From assembly GCA_024707145.1 (NCBI GenBank), contig JANQAI010000005.1, forward strand, positions 1,054,001 to 1,118,000: a stretch of 64,000 bases of DNA, written 5' to 3'. Source of the stretch: Magnetospirillum sp. (GTDB taxonomy: Bacteria > Pseudomonadota > Alphaproteobacteria > Rhodospirillales > Magnetospirillaceae). Positions 1 through 8,853 of this stretch are shown here, piece after piece. The translations under genes and the position numbers were made by a program. The notes under the pieces were generated by a model. The model was not told the origin of the DNA. It was given only the letters and a program-made list of their open reading frames with translations, and made no database searches. Within the stretch, counting starts at the first letter, position 1; each line of letters begins with the position of its first letter.

Positions 1-588
1 AACGTTCTCTTTGCTGCTCAATTCAGCAGAGCCGACCGCTGCAAGATGGTCCCGATTATCCCGCTGGAACGTGAGCGGTCGCTCCGGACCGCTTTCATTG
101 GACGGTCAAAGCCTCCGAGCTGCCGGCCGAACCAAGTCCCGACGAATGGAACGACAGCGGAATTCACAACGGCAGGCATGCGTGAACCAAATCCTTTTTT
201 CGACAGTCACTTATTCCATATAGGCGCGGCAGCTTCAGGCTTGGTATTGGAAGCCCCCACCGCTTCAGATCGGATGACGGAGGCGGCCGTTCCGCATGGT
301 GCCGCAGGAGCATGGGCACGAAGCGGGATGCAGGCGTCGATTGCCTCCTGAACGAGGCGCTCCCGGACTCCGAAGTCCGTCGGCGCGGCGACGCGCGCCA
401 AGGCGGAGGCCGCTCCGACGATCGGCAGGTGTCCCAGCCATGGAAGGAGGATCGGCCGTATTCGTCAACTCGGTTCGCCGACGAAAGCCCCGGCATTCCG
501 CGGTATTGGTCTCGACGGGGTGTTTGCAGCCGACCGCGGCGACGCGACATACTGCCGCTCCGTTCACGCCTCGCCAGAAAGTCGCCCG
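1..588. other. No supported gene
   Basis: Short open frames occur on both strands here, but they overlap one another, show no recognisable domain and lack convincing ribosome binding sites. The stretch may hold the promoter of the nuclease gene that follows. No repeat or RNA structure was noticed. Confidence 0.5.
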
Positions 589-1377
589 ATGTCCCCCCGC
601 ACCGCAGCCGTCCTGGTTCTCGGCGTTCTTGCCTTTGCCGGCGTTGTTTCGCCGGCCGCGGCGGCTCCCACCGCGTGCCCACAGCACTTCGTCGCCGGGC
701 AGGCGCCGGATTCGACGCGGCAAAGCCTGGCCGCCAAGACGCGCCCGCTTTGCTACGATGGCTACGCCCTGCTGCATTCCGGGATCAGCCGCACGCCGCT
801 GTGGACGGCCGAGCACCTGACCACGGAACGACTCGCCGCGGCGCGGGGGCTGAAGCGCAGGAACCGGTTTCATGCCGATCCCAACCTGCCGGCGGACGAG
901 CGGGCCGAACTGGACGACTACAAGGGATCGGGGTTTGATCGTGGGCACATGGCTCCCTCCGGTGACATGCCGACACCGGCAGCGCAGGAGGAGAGCTTCA
1001 GCCTCGCCAACATGATCCCGCAAAGCTCCAAGATGAACCAGCTCATCTGGGAATGGATCGAGAGCGGCATCCGTGACCTCGCGGAACGGCAGGGCGAGCT
1101 GTACGTTGTCACCGGACCGGTCTTCCAGGGGCAGAGCCTGCAGCGGATCAACGGCCGCGTCCTCGTGCCCAGCCACGCCTTCAAGGCAGTCTATGATCCG
1201 CAGCGGCGCCAGGCGGCCGCCTACCTCGTGGAGAACGTCACCACGAAGGCCCATCGGGTGTTGTCGATCGCCGAGTTGGAACAGCTGACCGGGGTTGCGG
1301 TGTTTCCTGGACTCCCAGAGGCGGTCAGAGCGATCGCGATGCCGTTGCCCGAACCCAAACCGCGTCGGCGGTCGTGA
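589..1377 (+). CDS. Exported DNA/RNA non-specific endonuclease (NUC1 type)
   Basis: Predicted secreted or periplasmic sugar-non-specific nuclease of the beta-beta-alpha-metal family, which cleaves DNA and RNA with a bound divalent metal. The family signature DRGHMAPSGD lies near residues 117-126, with His120 as the expected general base and Asn150 (in KMNQLIWEW) as the expected metal ligand. The ATG at 589 is preferred over the upstream ATG at 520 because it places a clear signal peptide (hydrophobic residues about 6-20, then an Ala-rich cleavage site) at the N-terminus. It overlaps or abuts the next small gene. Family length of about 260 residues fits. Substrate and role (nutrient scavenging or competition) are inferred only. 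Confidence 0.88.
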   Translation: MSPRTAAVLVLGVLAFAGVVSPAAAAPTACPQHFVAGQAPDSTRQSLAAKTRPLCYDGYALLHSGISRTPLWTAEHLTTERLAAARGLKRRNRFHADPNLPADERAELDDYKGSGFDRGHMAPSGDMPTPAAQEESFSLANMIPQSSKMNQLIWEWIESGIRDLAERQGELYVVTGPVFQGQSLQRINGRVLVPSHAFKAVYDPQRRQAAAYLVENVTTKAHRVLSIAELEQLTGVAVFPGLPEAVRAIAMPLPEPKPRRRS

Positions 1378-1676
1378 CCATGACCGGCGCCCCCACACAC
1401 CGCTCACCTGACGAGGCTCCGATGCCGTCGCCGATAACGCCCTTCGCCGATGAGGCCGACTCGCTGCAAATCGACGATCTGACGGTCGAGAACCGCACCG
1501 ACCGCGTATCCCTCTACGGCAGTGTCGCGCTCACCAAGGACCGCGCAGGCCTGGAGCACGCCCGCGCGCTGAAGGCCATCCTAGACGCGGTGGTTGCCGC
1601 CTTGGAAGACGAGGAGAACCTGCCCGAGGCGGTCGCGACGAAGCCGCCGGACCAAGTGCCGAACCCGTTCGGCTGA
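1374..1676 (+). CDS. Small hypothetical protein
   Basis: Up to 100 residues, not recognised. It begins by overlapping the stop of the nuclease gene (GTG at 1374). ATGs at 1380 and 1422 are alternatives, the last with a weak purine-rich site (ACGAGG) upstream. The middle (about residues 56-84) is rich in Ala, Leu, Glu and Asp and should be helical. The C-terminus is Pro-rich. The overlap suggests cotranscription with the nuclease, so it could be an accessory or immunity-like partner, but nothing in the sequence proves that. Confidence 0.5.
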   Translation: MTMTGAPTHRSPDEAPMPSPITPFADEADSLQIDDLTVENRTDRVSLYGSVALTKDRAGLEHARALKAILDAVVAALEDEENLPEAVATKPPDQVPNPFG

Positions 1677-1691
1677 GCGCCGTACGGCTGG

Positions 1692-2057
1692 TTGAGGACC
1701 GACGTCACCGCGTTTCGTCCGAAGGCCGACCCGCGGCCCCAACGGCTTCCGGGGTCCCGCTGGAGCCGGTTCTCGCACGCAGCGAGGCGACCAACCGAGC
1801 CCTCGCCCGAGCACCGTCAGCACAAGGGCATCAACAACCGGGCCGAGAACTCGCACCAACCGACCCGGCGACGCGAGCGGCAGATGAAGCGCTTCAAATC
1901 GCCCCGACAGGTGCAGCGCTTTCTGTCTATCCATGACCCGATCGCCAACCTCTTCCACCTCCACCGCGACCACCGCCCCGCCTCCGACTACCGCGCCGCC
2001 CGCGCCCAGGCCTTCACTGCCTGGGTTGAGGTCGCCGGTGCGCCGCTGGCCGCTTGA
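1692..2057 (+). pseudogene. IS6-family transposase, 3' remnant
   Basis: Only the C-terminal part of an IS6 (IS26-like) DDE transposase can be read. The segment with HKGINNRAENSH, then QMKRFKSPRQVQRFLS, is the typical region around and after the catalytic Glu; it spans roughly 1815-2057. The 5' part (1692-1800) is open but no longer resembles the family, and the N-terminal HTH and first two Asp residues are missing. The IS5-family element inserted 15 bp downstream of the stop codon, and the probable right end of this IS6 copy is now found beyond that insertion near 9145. Confidence 0.7.
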
Positions 2058-2068
2058 TCCCCCGATCT

Positions 2069-2072
2069 CTAA
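2069..2072. repeat. Target-site duplication CTAA, left copy
   Basis: CTAA directly precedes the left end of the IS5-family element. The same four bases follow its right end at 9141-9144. This fits the 4-bp duplications made by several IS5 subgroups and marks the original insertion site in the IS6 remnant. Confidence 0.7.
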
Positions 2073-2103
2073 CAGGGTGCGGAAAAAGGCTATGCCCGGC
2101 CTG

Positions 2104-2143
2104 CCGGTCGTGATTCTCTCCGGTTGAAGAGAATCACGACCGG
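2104..2143. repeat. Perfect 16-bp hairpin upstream of the IS5 transposase start
   Basis: Arms at 2104-2119 and 2128-2143 are exact reverse complements (16 bp) with an 8-base loop. The structure ends 10 bases before the transposase ATG at 2154, with the likely ribosome site GAGGGG just outside it. Some insertion sequences use such a structure to stop outside transcripts from producing transposase. That role is inferred here. Confidence 0.75.
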
Positions 2144-2153
2144 TGAGGGGACG

Positions 2154-2195
2154 ATGCGGGGATCGGACGAACACAGCGAGGGTCTGTTCAGCTAT
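2154..2195 (+). pseudogene. IS5-family transposase, N-terminal fragment
   Basis: Fourteen codons starting MRGSDEHSEGLFSY, the usual beginning of this transposase type. It stops at the IS1380-like insertion. The frame continues exactly at 3814 (VNCEARVPVSHPLRAI), after the second copy of the 4-bp duplication CTAT. Confidence 0.75.
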
Positions 2196-3809
2196 CCGCC
2201 TTTATGCACCGGGGTGAGGCGCGGGCTGGCCACCGGGTGGAGATGTTCAGCGTGGGGGTTGCATGGGCGCACGCCGTCAGCCGCCATGTGGATGGCGGGG
2301 TGAAGCGGGCGGAGTTGATGGTGGACGGGAGCGGGTGACGGCTGGGGCACGCTGCCCCGCTTCTCAGGAGATCAGCCGTGGCAAGCGACCGAGGGCGAGA
2401 TGGATGATCGCCTGATCGGGCGCGCTGGTCGGCAGGTGAACCTTGATCTGCGTCTTCATTTCGACGATGCGCGCGGCGATCTTCACCAGACGCAGCCGCA
2501 AGGTGTCGAACTGGACCGTGCGCCAGCGTGAGCGTTTCGGCATCACGGAGCGCAGGCTCCACAGCAGCCAGTACGCCCCGGCGTGCAGGAACAGGCGGAA
2601 CTGATTGGCGCTCGCCTTGGAGCAGGAGGTGCGGTCGGCGGCAAGGTGCGCTTTCCACGCCTTGATGTGGTTCTCGGCCTGTCCCCTCGCGCAGTACAAA
2701 ACCTCGTAGAGCCAGCGTCCGGTGCCGTGGCGCAGGTTGGTGACGATGAAGCGGGTGTCGGTGCCCTGGGCTCCGGCCTCGACCCGCGCGACGATGCGCC
2801 TCACCCGGCTCCAGGTGCTGGCGCCGTCGTAGAACTCCTTGAAGCGGCGCACCTTGTCGGCTCCGGGCATGGCCTGGAAGCGGGCGGCGGTGCTGGCCTC
2901 CAGCGTGGTCACATGACGGCGCAGCGTGCGGCTGGTCGGCAGGCCCAGCACGTAGTCGATTCGCTCGCCCTCGCACCAGTCCAGCACCTCCGGACAGGCG
3001 TAATGGCCGTCACCACGCAGCAGAATCCGGGTGTGCGGCCAGTTCGCCCGGATGGCGCGCAGCAGGCGGCGCAGGAAGGCCCGGATCTCGGTGCCTTTGG
3101 GACGTTTGGCCGGGCGCAGCACGGCGGTGACGAAGCGGCCGTCGCCGTCGAAGACGACGATGGGCTGAAAGCCGTACTCGTCGTAATGCGCGTTGAACAG
3201 GCGCAACTGCTGACCGCCGTGCACCGCATCGAAGGTGTCGTCCACATCGAGCACGATGCGCTTGGGCACCTGGCGAAACGAGGCGCAGTAGAGATCGACC
3301 ATGGCCCGGCCCATGCGCAGCAAGGCACGGGTATCCGGCAGGTTCTCCAGGCGCGAGATGGTGGCTTGCGAGCACAGGTCACGCTCGGACGGCAGGCGCT
3401 CCAGGGCCATCTTGAACAGCGGATCGCAGCGCAGGCTGTTGGCGTCGTTGCCGTCCTCGTAGCCCGCGGCGATCGCCAGCAGGCGGAAGCCGATGATGTC
3501 GGCCAACGGGTGCACGGTGCGCGTGGGATCGCGCGGGTCCTCAATGCAGGCGGCCAGCCGTTCGGCCATGCGCAGCCGTTTTTCGACCTCGCGCAGCACC
3601 AGCAGCCCGCCATCGGAGGACAGGCGCCCTCCATCGAAGCGTCCGATCACCGGTTTTCCGGCAACGGGTGACAGGCCGGGCAGTGGCAGCGTAGGATCAA
3701 CCATGGCGGGTGGGCGCTCCGGAAAAGGCGGGGATTGGCTTCAGCACCCAACTCCTACGGCCGCTCAACGGATGCCGCTACACCCGCCAACCCTCATGAA
3801 TTTTCCCGG
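2196..3809. mobile_element. IS1380-family insertion sequence
   Basis: A 1614-bp element with imperfect terminal inverted repeats: left CCGCCTTTATGCACCGGGG, and right, read inward, CCGGGAAAATTCATGAGGG. It is flanked by the direct repeat CTAT (2192-2195 and 3810-3813), the 4-bp duplication expected for this family. It carries one transposase gene on the minus strand and interrupts the IS5-family transposase after codon 14. Confidence 0.85.
2364..3704 (-). CDS. IS1380-family transposase
   Basis: DDE transposase of 446 residues, the normal size for IS1380. Typical family segments are seen: FDGGRLSSDGGLLVLREVEK near the N-terminus, DVDDTFDAVHG with the first catalytic Asp, LRGDGHYACPEVLDWCE with the second, and the C-terminal block ARGQAENHIKAWKAHLAADR containing the probable Glu. 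The gene appears intact and is read opposite to the IS5 gene it interrupts. It cuts and pastes its own element. The ATG at 3704 lies about 105 bp inside the right terminal repeat. Confidence 0.92.
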   Translation of the reverse strand: MVDPTLPLPGLSPVAGKPVIGRFDGGRLSSDGGLLVLREVEKRLRMAERLAACIEDPRDPTRTVHPLADIIGFRLLAIAAGYEDGNDANSLRCDPLFKMALERLPSERDLCSQATISRLENLPDTRALLRMGRAMVDLYCASFRQVPKRIVLDVDDTFDAVHGGQQLRLFNAHYDEYGFQPIVVFDGDGRFVTAVLRPAKRPKGTEIRAFLRRLLRAIRANWPHTRILLRGDGHYACPEVLDWCEGERIDYVLGLPTSRTLRRHVTTLEASTAARFQAMPGADKVRRFKEFYDGASTWSRVRRIVARVEAGAQGTDTRFIVTNLRHGTGRWLYEVLYCARGQAENHIKAWKAHLAADRTSCSKASANQFRLFLHAGAYWLLWSLRSVMPKRSRWRTVQFDTLRLRLVKIAARIVEMKTQIKVHLPTSAPDQAIIHLALGRLPRLIS

Positions 3810-3813
3810 CTAT

Positions 3814-4709
3814 GTGAACTGTGAGGCCCGTGTTCCGGTGAGCCATCCTCTACGAGCGATCCGGGCCATCGTGGATGAAGCGCTGGAGGTGATGTCGCCG
3901 ACGTTCGAGGGGCTGTACTCGACGATCGGTCGACCGTCGATCCCGCCGGAGAAGCTGCTGCGGGCGCTGCTGCTCCAGGCCTTCTACTCGGTGCGCTCGG
4001 AACGCCAACTGATGGAACAACTCGACTACAACCTGCTGTTCCGCTGGTTCGTCGGCTTGTCGATGGACGCCCCGGTGTGGGACGTGACCGTGTTCACCAA
4101 GAACCGAGAGCGCCTGCTGGCCGGCGATGTGGCGGGCAAGTTCCTGGCCACCGTACTGGGTCAACCCCGGGTCAAGGCGCTGCTGTCTGACGAGCACTTC
4201 TCGGTGGATGGGACGCTGATCGAAGCCTGGGCGTCGGTGAAGAGCTTCCGGCCCAAGGACGGCAGCGGTGAGCCGCCGGGGCCGGGACGCAACGGCGACC
4301 GCGACTTCCATGGTGAGAAGCGGTCCAACGAGACCCATGCCTCGACCAGCGATCCCGAGGCGCGGCTGTACCGCAAGGGCAACGGGCAGCCGGCGAAGCT
4401 GGCCTTCATGGGCTACGCCCTGATGGAGAACCGGAACGCCCTGGTGGTGAATGTCCGGCTGACGGCAGCCACCGGCTTGGCCGAACGCGAGGCGGCGGTG
4501 TCCATGGTCGAGGCGATCCCCGGCCGCCACCACATCACGGTGGGCGCCGACAAGGCTTACGACACCAAGGATTTCGTGGCGAACATGCGTGAGTTGGGCG
4601 CCGCTGCGCACATCGCGCAGAACACGAGCAACCGCCGCTCGGCGATCGATGGCCGGACCACCCGCCACCCTGGCTATGCTGTGTCCTTGCGCATCCGCAA
4701 ACGGATCGA
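3814..4709 (+). pseudogene. IS5-family transposase, central fragment
   Basis: Central 298 codons of the IS5 DDE transposase, from VNCEARVPVSHPLRAI to RKRIE. Recognisable parts are RPSIPPEKLLRALLLQAFY, EQLDYNLLFRWFVGL, SVDGTLIEAWAS with a catalytic Asp, and GADKAYDT with the next. The frame is cut at the GA dinucleotide 4708-4709 where the serine-recombinase element inserted. The remaining C-terminus resumes at 8854. A spurious start at 3796 lies inside the IS1380 right end. Confidence 0.85.
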
Positions 4710-4733
4710 AATAGTCCTTACGCAAATGACAAA
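4708..4733. other. attL: crossover GA plus recombinase arm site
   Basis: GA at 4708-4709 is followed by 13 bases and then CAAATGACAAA (4723-4733). Left of the GA is IS5 transposase sequence; right of it is the element. The spacing mirrors attR, as expected for recombinase half-sites. Confidence 0.65.
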
Positions 4734-6309
4734 ACCGCCCCCGCTCGCCGTTGGGGCTGAGCGGGATGACATAGTGGATTTCCACCTCACTGTCGGTGAC
4801 GACGACACGGTCGATCAGCAACTCAACAAGCTGCCGCCGTCGCGCGAAATCAGCCTCAGCGAGACCAGCCTGAATCCGGTGGCAGAAATCCGCGGCCGAG
4901 GCGGCCCAGCCGGCGAGCCGGGCCTGTCGGTCGGCCTGGGCCTCCAACTGCTCCGCTTGCGTGCCCAGGCCCTGCATTCGTTCCTCCAGGCGTTGGCGCC
5001 GGCGTTGATATTCGGGGAGAGGAACGACCCCAAGCAGATAGGCTTCGGTCAGGCGTTCCCTCTGCCGTTCGAGCCCGATCTGGCCTTGGCGTAGCTGCTC
5101 GCGCCGGGCTTGCAACTCTTGTGGCAGCCAGCCGCCGCCATGGGCTCGGGCGAGGGCCTGAGCGATCTGGTCGGGCGCGGTGAGCAGCGCACAGAGGTCT
5201 TGCCAGACCACCTCATCAAGCTGATGGGCCGGGGCAAACCGAGCCGGGCAGAGGGTGTCGCGCCCGCTGACGATCGGGTCACTCTTCCCGCGACAGACGT
5301 AGTAATCGTATCCCGGATGGACCGTGCGGCAAAAGCAACCCGACTGGCAGACACCGCAGCTCACCAGGGCGCGCAGCAGGTAACTGTACCGGGTGTTGTG
5401 ACGCCGGCTGAAGGCTTGATTTTGCGCGAGTTTAGCCTGCGCCCGCTGAAACAATTCGGCATCGATCAGCGCCGGAATGGTCGCCAGCGGCACCCATTCT
5501 TCTGACGGTGTCGGGGCCGCTGAGTCGGAGGAGTGGCTAATGGGATGCGTCGCCGAGCGGCGGGTGCGGACGGCTCGGGCACGCCGGCGACCAGCAAAGA
5601 CTTGGCCAGTGTAGCAGGGGTTGGTCAACATGCTGCGCAACGTCGTCGGCGACCACAGCGGCCGGCCGGTCGGCGACGCGATGCCGAGACGGCGCAGATG
5701 CTTGGCCAGGGCGAACAGGCTGCCCTGGTCCTCAACATAGCTGGTGAACAGCTCCTGGACCACGGCGGCCTCGGCCGGCTCAACCGTGATGCCTGCCGGA
5801 TCGCGGGGGCGGTCGGGGTCCACACGGTAGCCGTACGGGGCTCGGGTCCAGGGCAAGAGGCATCCGGCGCGCAGCTTCATCTGCCGGCCTCGTCGCATAC
5901 GTTCGGCGATCAAGGTGCGCTCATATTCGGCGACCGCACCCCGGATCTGCAACAGCAGGTGATCTTGTGGGTCCCGCCCCATCGGTCGATCCAGAAACTC
6001 GACCCGGCAGCCAAAGCGCTCCAGTTCCTCCAGGAGCACCATCAGCTGGACGTAGTTGCGCGCCAACCGGTCGGGGTCGGTGACCAGGACCCGCTCGACC
6101 TCACCGGTCCGCACGGCATCGCGCAGTCGATCCAGGCCCGGACGGTTCAGCGTCGCCCCGCTGTATCCGTCATCCCGGAAGATGTCCTCGCTGGCGAGGT
6201 CCTCACCGCACGCGTGGACATGGGCGCGGAGCCGGTCGAGTTGCTGCTCGATGGTCTGGGCTTGCGCCTGACGCGAGGTCGAGACGCGCACATAGGCAGT
6301 TGTTCTCAT
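4710..6309 (-). CDS. Large serine recombinase
   Basis: Site-specific recombinase that presumably integrates and excises this element. Domains in order: N-terminal resolvase domain with nucleophile Ser10 (AYVRVSTSRQ) and the Arg-rich DPDRLARN block; recombinase domain (about residues 165-275); a Cys-rich zinc ribbon (CGVCQSGC to YYVCRG); a coiled coil (about 400-460); and a C-terminal strand region ending FCHLRKDYF. ATG 6309 has a good site (GGAGGGG). The family-like part ends at attL, about residue 533. In the integrated state the frame has no stop there and runs on to 3850 through antisense IS5 sequence, giving 819 residues, so its 3' end depends on where it sits. Confidence 0.9.
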
Positions 6310-6496
6310 CGTTCCCCTCCGCTGTTGGTGGGGAAGTGACGGTCTCCGCGGCCACTGCTGATTGGCTGGCGGATGCGCTCCAGCGCAGGATGAGCATGTA
6401 TGCCCGATCCCACCGCTGGGCTCCGTCCGTGGTCGGCTGCATCTGCCGGCGGACCGCCCAGTGGCGCTTCATCGTCACCTCCCCGATCACTTTCAT
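6203..6496 (-). CDS. Possible small protein upstream of the recombinase
   Basis: Up to 97 residues, starting MKVIGEVTMKRHW. The segment RRQMQPTTDGAQRWDRAYML resembles small proteins I recall upstream of similar recombinases, but I cannot verify that. It overlaps the recombinase start by 107 bases in another frame, and its C-terminal half (within the recombinase gene) is probably not conserved. The start at 6496 or 6472 is unclear. It could be a control factor or simply an open frame. Confidence 0.4.
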   Translation of the reverse strand: MKVIGEVTMKRHWAVRRQMQPTTDGAQRWDRAYMLILRWSASASQSAVAAETVTSPPTAEGNDENNCLCARLDLASGASPDHRAATRPAPRPCPRVR

Positions 6497-6596
6497 GATC
6501 GGGAACGGTGCCCGCTCCCTTCTGCACGTAATCCCGCAGCCGCCGAGGCCGTCGCGACCAGGTCAAAGCAAGCTGCCCTGACCGTGACAGGCAGAA

Positions 6597-6622
6597 TTTG
6601 TCATTTGTGATCAGCCCATTGA
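6597..6622. other. attR: recombinase arm site plus crossover GA
   Basis: TTTGTCATTTG (6597-6607) is the inverted copy of the attL arm, followed by 13 bases and GA at 6621-6622. The bases after GA restart the IS5 transposase (Glu-Glu-Val-Phe), but they are themselves interrupted 5 bp later by the IS21-like element. Confidence 0.65.
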
Positions 6623-6755
6623 GGAGGTGTCAGGCGACACGTCAAACTGCCCCCCTGGCGACACGAGGAATTGCCCCCCTTGAGAGAAGGGGACTTGAGG
6701 GATGGCGAGCTTGAACGAGGCTTTTCCGCGGGGCTGTGAACCGCGGAGGGACGTG

Positions 6756-8006
6756 ATGAAGGCGCCGGATGACGTGTCGGCGATGCTGAAGCTGAAGGCG
6801 CTGGGTTGGGGCGTGAAGCGGATCGCGGCGGAACTTGGCTGCTCCAAGCACACGGTGAAGCGGTGGCTGGGTCTGGGCGCGTGGCGTCCGTGCGCATCGC
6901 CCTCGCGGTCGAAGCGGCTGGACGATCATGGCGATTGGTTGGCCGAGCGGTTCCAGCGGCACGCTGGCAACGCCGACGTGATCCGGCAGGAACTGGCGCG
7001 GGAGAAAGGGATCGCGGTCAGCCTGCGCACCGTGGAGCGGGCAGTGGCGCCGCTGCGCCGGGAACTGGTGGCCCAGGCGCGGGCGACGGTGCGCTTCGAG
7101 ACGCGGCCGGGTGAGCAGATGCAGATCGACTTCGGCGTCCGGCGCATCGAGATCGGCGGGGTGGCGACGGCGGTGTTCCTGTTCGTGGCGACGCTGGGCT
7201 TTTCCCGCCGGTTGCATGTGCGGGCCTACGGGCATGAGAAGCAGGACAGTTGGTTCGATGGCCTGGAAAGCGCCTTCCGGGCCTTCGGCGGGGTGCCCGA
7301 GGAGGTCCTGCTCGACAACGCGCGGGCGCTGGTCCTGCACCATGATGCGGCCAGCCGAGAGGTGGTGCTGCACCCGCGCCTGCACGCCTTTGCCCGGCAC
7401 TGGGGTTTTCGGGTGCGGGCCTGTGCTCCGTACCGGGCCCGCACCAAGGGCAAGGACGAGCGTGGCGTCGGCTACGTCAAGCGCAACGCCATCGCCGGCC
7501 GCTCCTTCGCGACCTGGGCGGAGTTGGAAGCGCATCTGGAGGCCTGGACGCGGGACATCGCCGATCAACGGCTTCACGGCACGACGGGCGAGGCGCCGAT
7601 CGAGCGGTTCCGGCGGGAGGAAGCCCAGGCGTTGAAGCCGCTGGCCGGCATCCCGCCCTTCACGACGGCGCGCGACCTGGTCCGCCGGGTCGGTGCGGAC
7701 TGCGCGGTGGAGGTGGACGGCAACGCCTACTCGGTGCCCTGGCGGCTGATCGGCGAGCGGGTCCGGGTGATGGTGGAGGCCGGCACGCTGCGGGTTCTCT
7801 ACGCCGGCCGCGAGGTGGCGGTGCATGCCGAGCTGAAGGGACGGCATGGGCGCTCGATGCAGGATGCCCACCTGGCCGGCGTCGCCGGGGCGGACGGCCG
7901 CCCGGTCCGCGTCGCCCGGGCCGAGGACGGCGGCGCGGTGGCGGCGGTTCCGGCGCTGCTGCGTCCGCTGGCCGAATACGAGGCCGTGGCCGGGGGAGGC
8001 TTCTGA
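6756..8006 (+). CDS. istA: IS21 transposase IstA
   Basis: DDE/integrase-type transposase. An N-terminal helix-turn-helix (GVKRIAAELGCSKHTVKRWL) is followed by the catalytic core: Asp in EQMQIDFGVRRI, Asp in EVLLDNARALV and Glu in KGKDERGVGYVKRN. The ATG at 6756 is chosen over 6702 because GGAGGGA lies just upstream. Length of about 416 residues is slightly short of many IstA proteins but complete. The stop overlaps the start of istB (TGATG), giving translational coupling. Confidence 0.9.
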   Translation: MKAPDDVSAMLKLKALGWGVKRIAAELGCSKHTVKRWLGLGAWRPCASPSRSKRLDDHGDWLAERFQRHAGNADVIRQELAREKGIAVSLRTVERAVAPLRRELVAQARATVRFETRPGEQMQIDFGVRRIEIGGVATAVFLFVATLGFSRRLHVRAYGHEKQDSWFDGLESAFRAFGGVPEEVLLDNARALVLHHDAASREVVLHPRLHAFARHWGFRVRACAPYRARTKGKDERGVGYVKRNAIAGRSFATWAELEAHLEAWTRDIADQRLHGTTGEAPIERFRREEAQALKPLAGIPPFTTARDLVRRVGADCAVEVDGNAYSVPWRLIGERVRVMVEAGTLRVLYAGREVAVHAELKGRHGRSMQDAHLAGVAGADGRPVRVARAEDGGAVAAVPALLRPLAEYEAVAGGGF

Positions 8007-8791
8007 TGAGCGAGCACGATCATCTGGTCGCCATGCTGAACCGGCTGAAGCTGACGGCCTTGCGCGACCAGCTCGACAGCCTGATCGACGAGGCCGGGCG
8101 GCGGGAACTGACGATCCGCGAGGCCCTGGCGCTGTTCTGCGAGCGGGAGATCGCCCGGCGCGACCAGCGCCGCATCGACATGGGCTTCGGGCTGGCCCGC
8201 TTTCCCTTTGTGCGCGACCTGGCCGGCTTCGACTTCGCCGCCCAGCCCTCGCTCGACAAGGCGCAGATCCGGGAGATCGCGTCGGGACGCTTCATCGCCA
8301 ACGGCGAGGCTGTTCTGTTTCTTGGGCCGCCCGGGGTGGGCAAGACGCATCTGGCGGTGGCCATCGGACGGGAGGCCATCGTGGCCGGCTATTCGGTGCT
8401 GTTCAGCCCGGCGACGACCCTGGTGGCCCAGCTTGCCAAAGCCCATGCCGACGGCCGGCTGGAGGAACGGTTGCTGCACTACGCCAAGCCCAAGCTGCTG
8501 ATCGTCGATGAACTGGGCTACCTGCCGTTCGAGCCGGACGCCGCGCACCTGTTCTTCCAGCTTGTCAGCCGGCGCTACGAGAAGGGGGCGATGCTGGTGA
8601 CCTCCAACCGGGCCGTGGGGGAATGGGGCAGCGTCTTCGGCGATCCCGTCGTAGCGACGGCGATCCTCGACCGGCTGCTCCACCACAGCCACGTCGTCAC
8701 CATCCGCGGCGACAGCTATCGACTTCGCGAAAAGCGCCGCAGCGGGCTTCTGCAGAAGCCCGCTGCGGCGCCTCAACCGACCACCGCCTGA
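8006..8791 (+). CDS. istB: IS21 ATP-binding protein IstB
   Basis: AAA+ ATPase that assists IstA by selecting and remodelling target DNA. Walker A is GPPGVGKTH (about residues 108-116), Walker B is LLIVDELGYL, and the sensor segment is MLVTSNRAVGEWGSVF. The N-terminal DNA-binding helical part is typical. 261 residues matches the family. The start codon overlaps the istA stop. Confidence 0.93.
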   Translation: MSEHDHLVAMLNRLKLTALRDQLDSLIDEAGRRELTIREALALFCEREIARRDQRRIDMGFGLARFPFVRDLAGFDFAAQPSLDKAQIREIASGRFIANGEAVLFLGPPGVGKTHLAVAIGREAIVAGYSVLFSPATTLVAQLAKAHADGRLEERLLHYAKPKLLIVDELGYLPFEPDAAHLFFQLVSRRYEKGAMLVTSNRAVGEWGSVFGDPVVATAILDRLLHHSHVVTIRGDSYRLREKRRSGLLQKPAAAPQPTTA

Positions 8792-8853
8792 GCGGCCCAA
8801 CCGGGGGCAACTCCTCATGTCGCCAGGGGGGCAGTTCGGGATGTCGTTTGACA

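Larger units (their letters stand above)
4708..6622. mobile_element. Minimal serine-recombinase element integrated in an IS5 transposase gene
   Basis: An insertion of about 1913 bp bounded by GA at both ends (4708-4709 and 6621-6622). Each end carries the same 11-bp sequence CAAATGACAAA in inverted orientation, placed exactly 13 bases inside the GA. Removing it restores the IS5 frame (RKRIE-EVFGWIK). The only clear gene is a large serine recombinase, so this looks like a self-integrating recombinase-only element. The crossover position is inferred from the symmetry and the shared dinucleotide. Confidence 0.75.
6628..8853. mobile_element. IS21-family insertion sequence
   Basis: A 2226-bp element with long imperfect terminal repeats: left starts TGTCAGGCGACAC, and right, read inward, starts TGTCAAACGACAT. 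Both go on to a shared block containing CTGCCCCCCTGGCGACA. A 5-bp duplication GGAGG flanks it (6623-6627 and 8854-8858). It carries istA and istB and sits 5 bp beyond attR of the serine-recombinase element, inside the IS5 transposase gene. Confidence 0.9.

Noticed and set aside
207..401. Minus-strand frame of 64 codons near the left edge
   Set aside because: Reads plausibly in places, but has no upstream ribosome site, no known family and overlaps other equally open frames.
3796..5094. A gene starting at 3796 and running across attL to about 5094
   Set aside because: It begins inside the IS1380 right end and ends in antisense recombinase sequence. It is the IS5 transposase fragment, not an intact gene.
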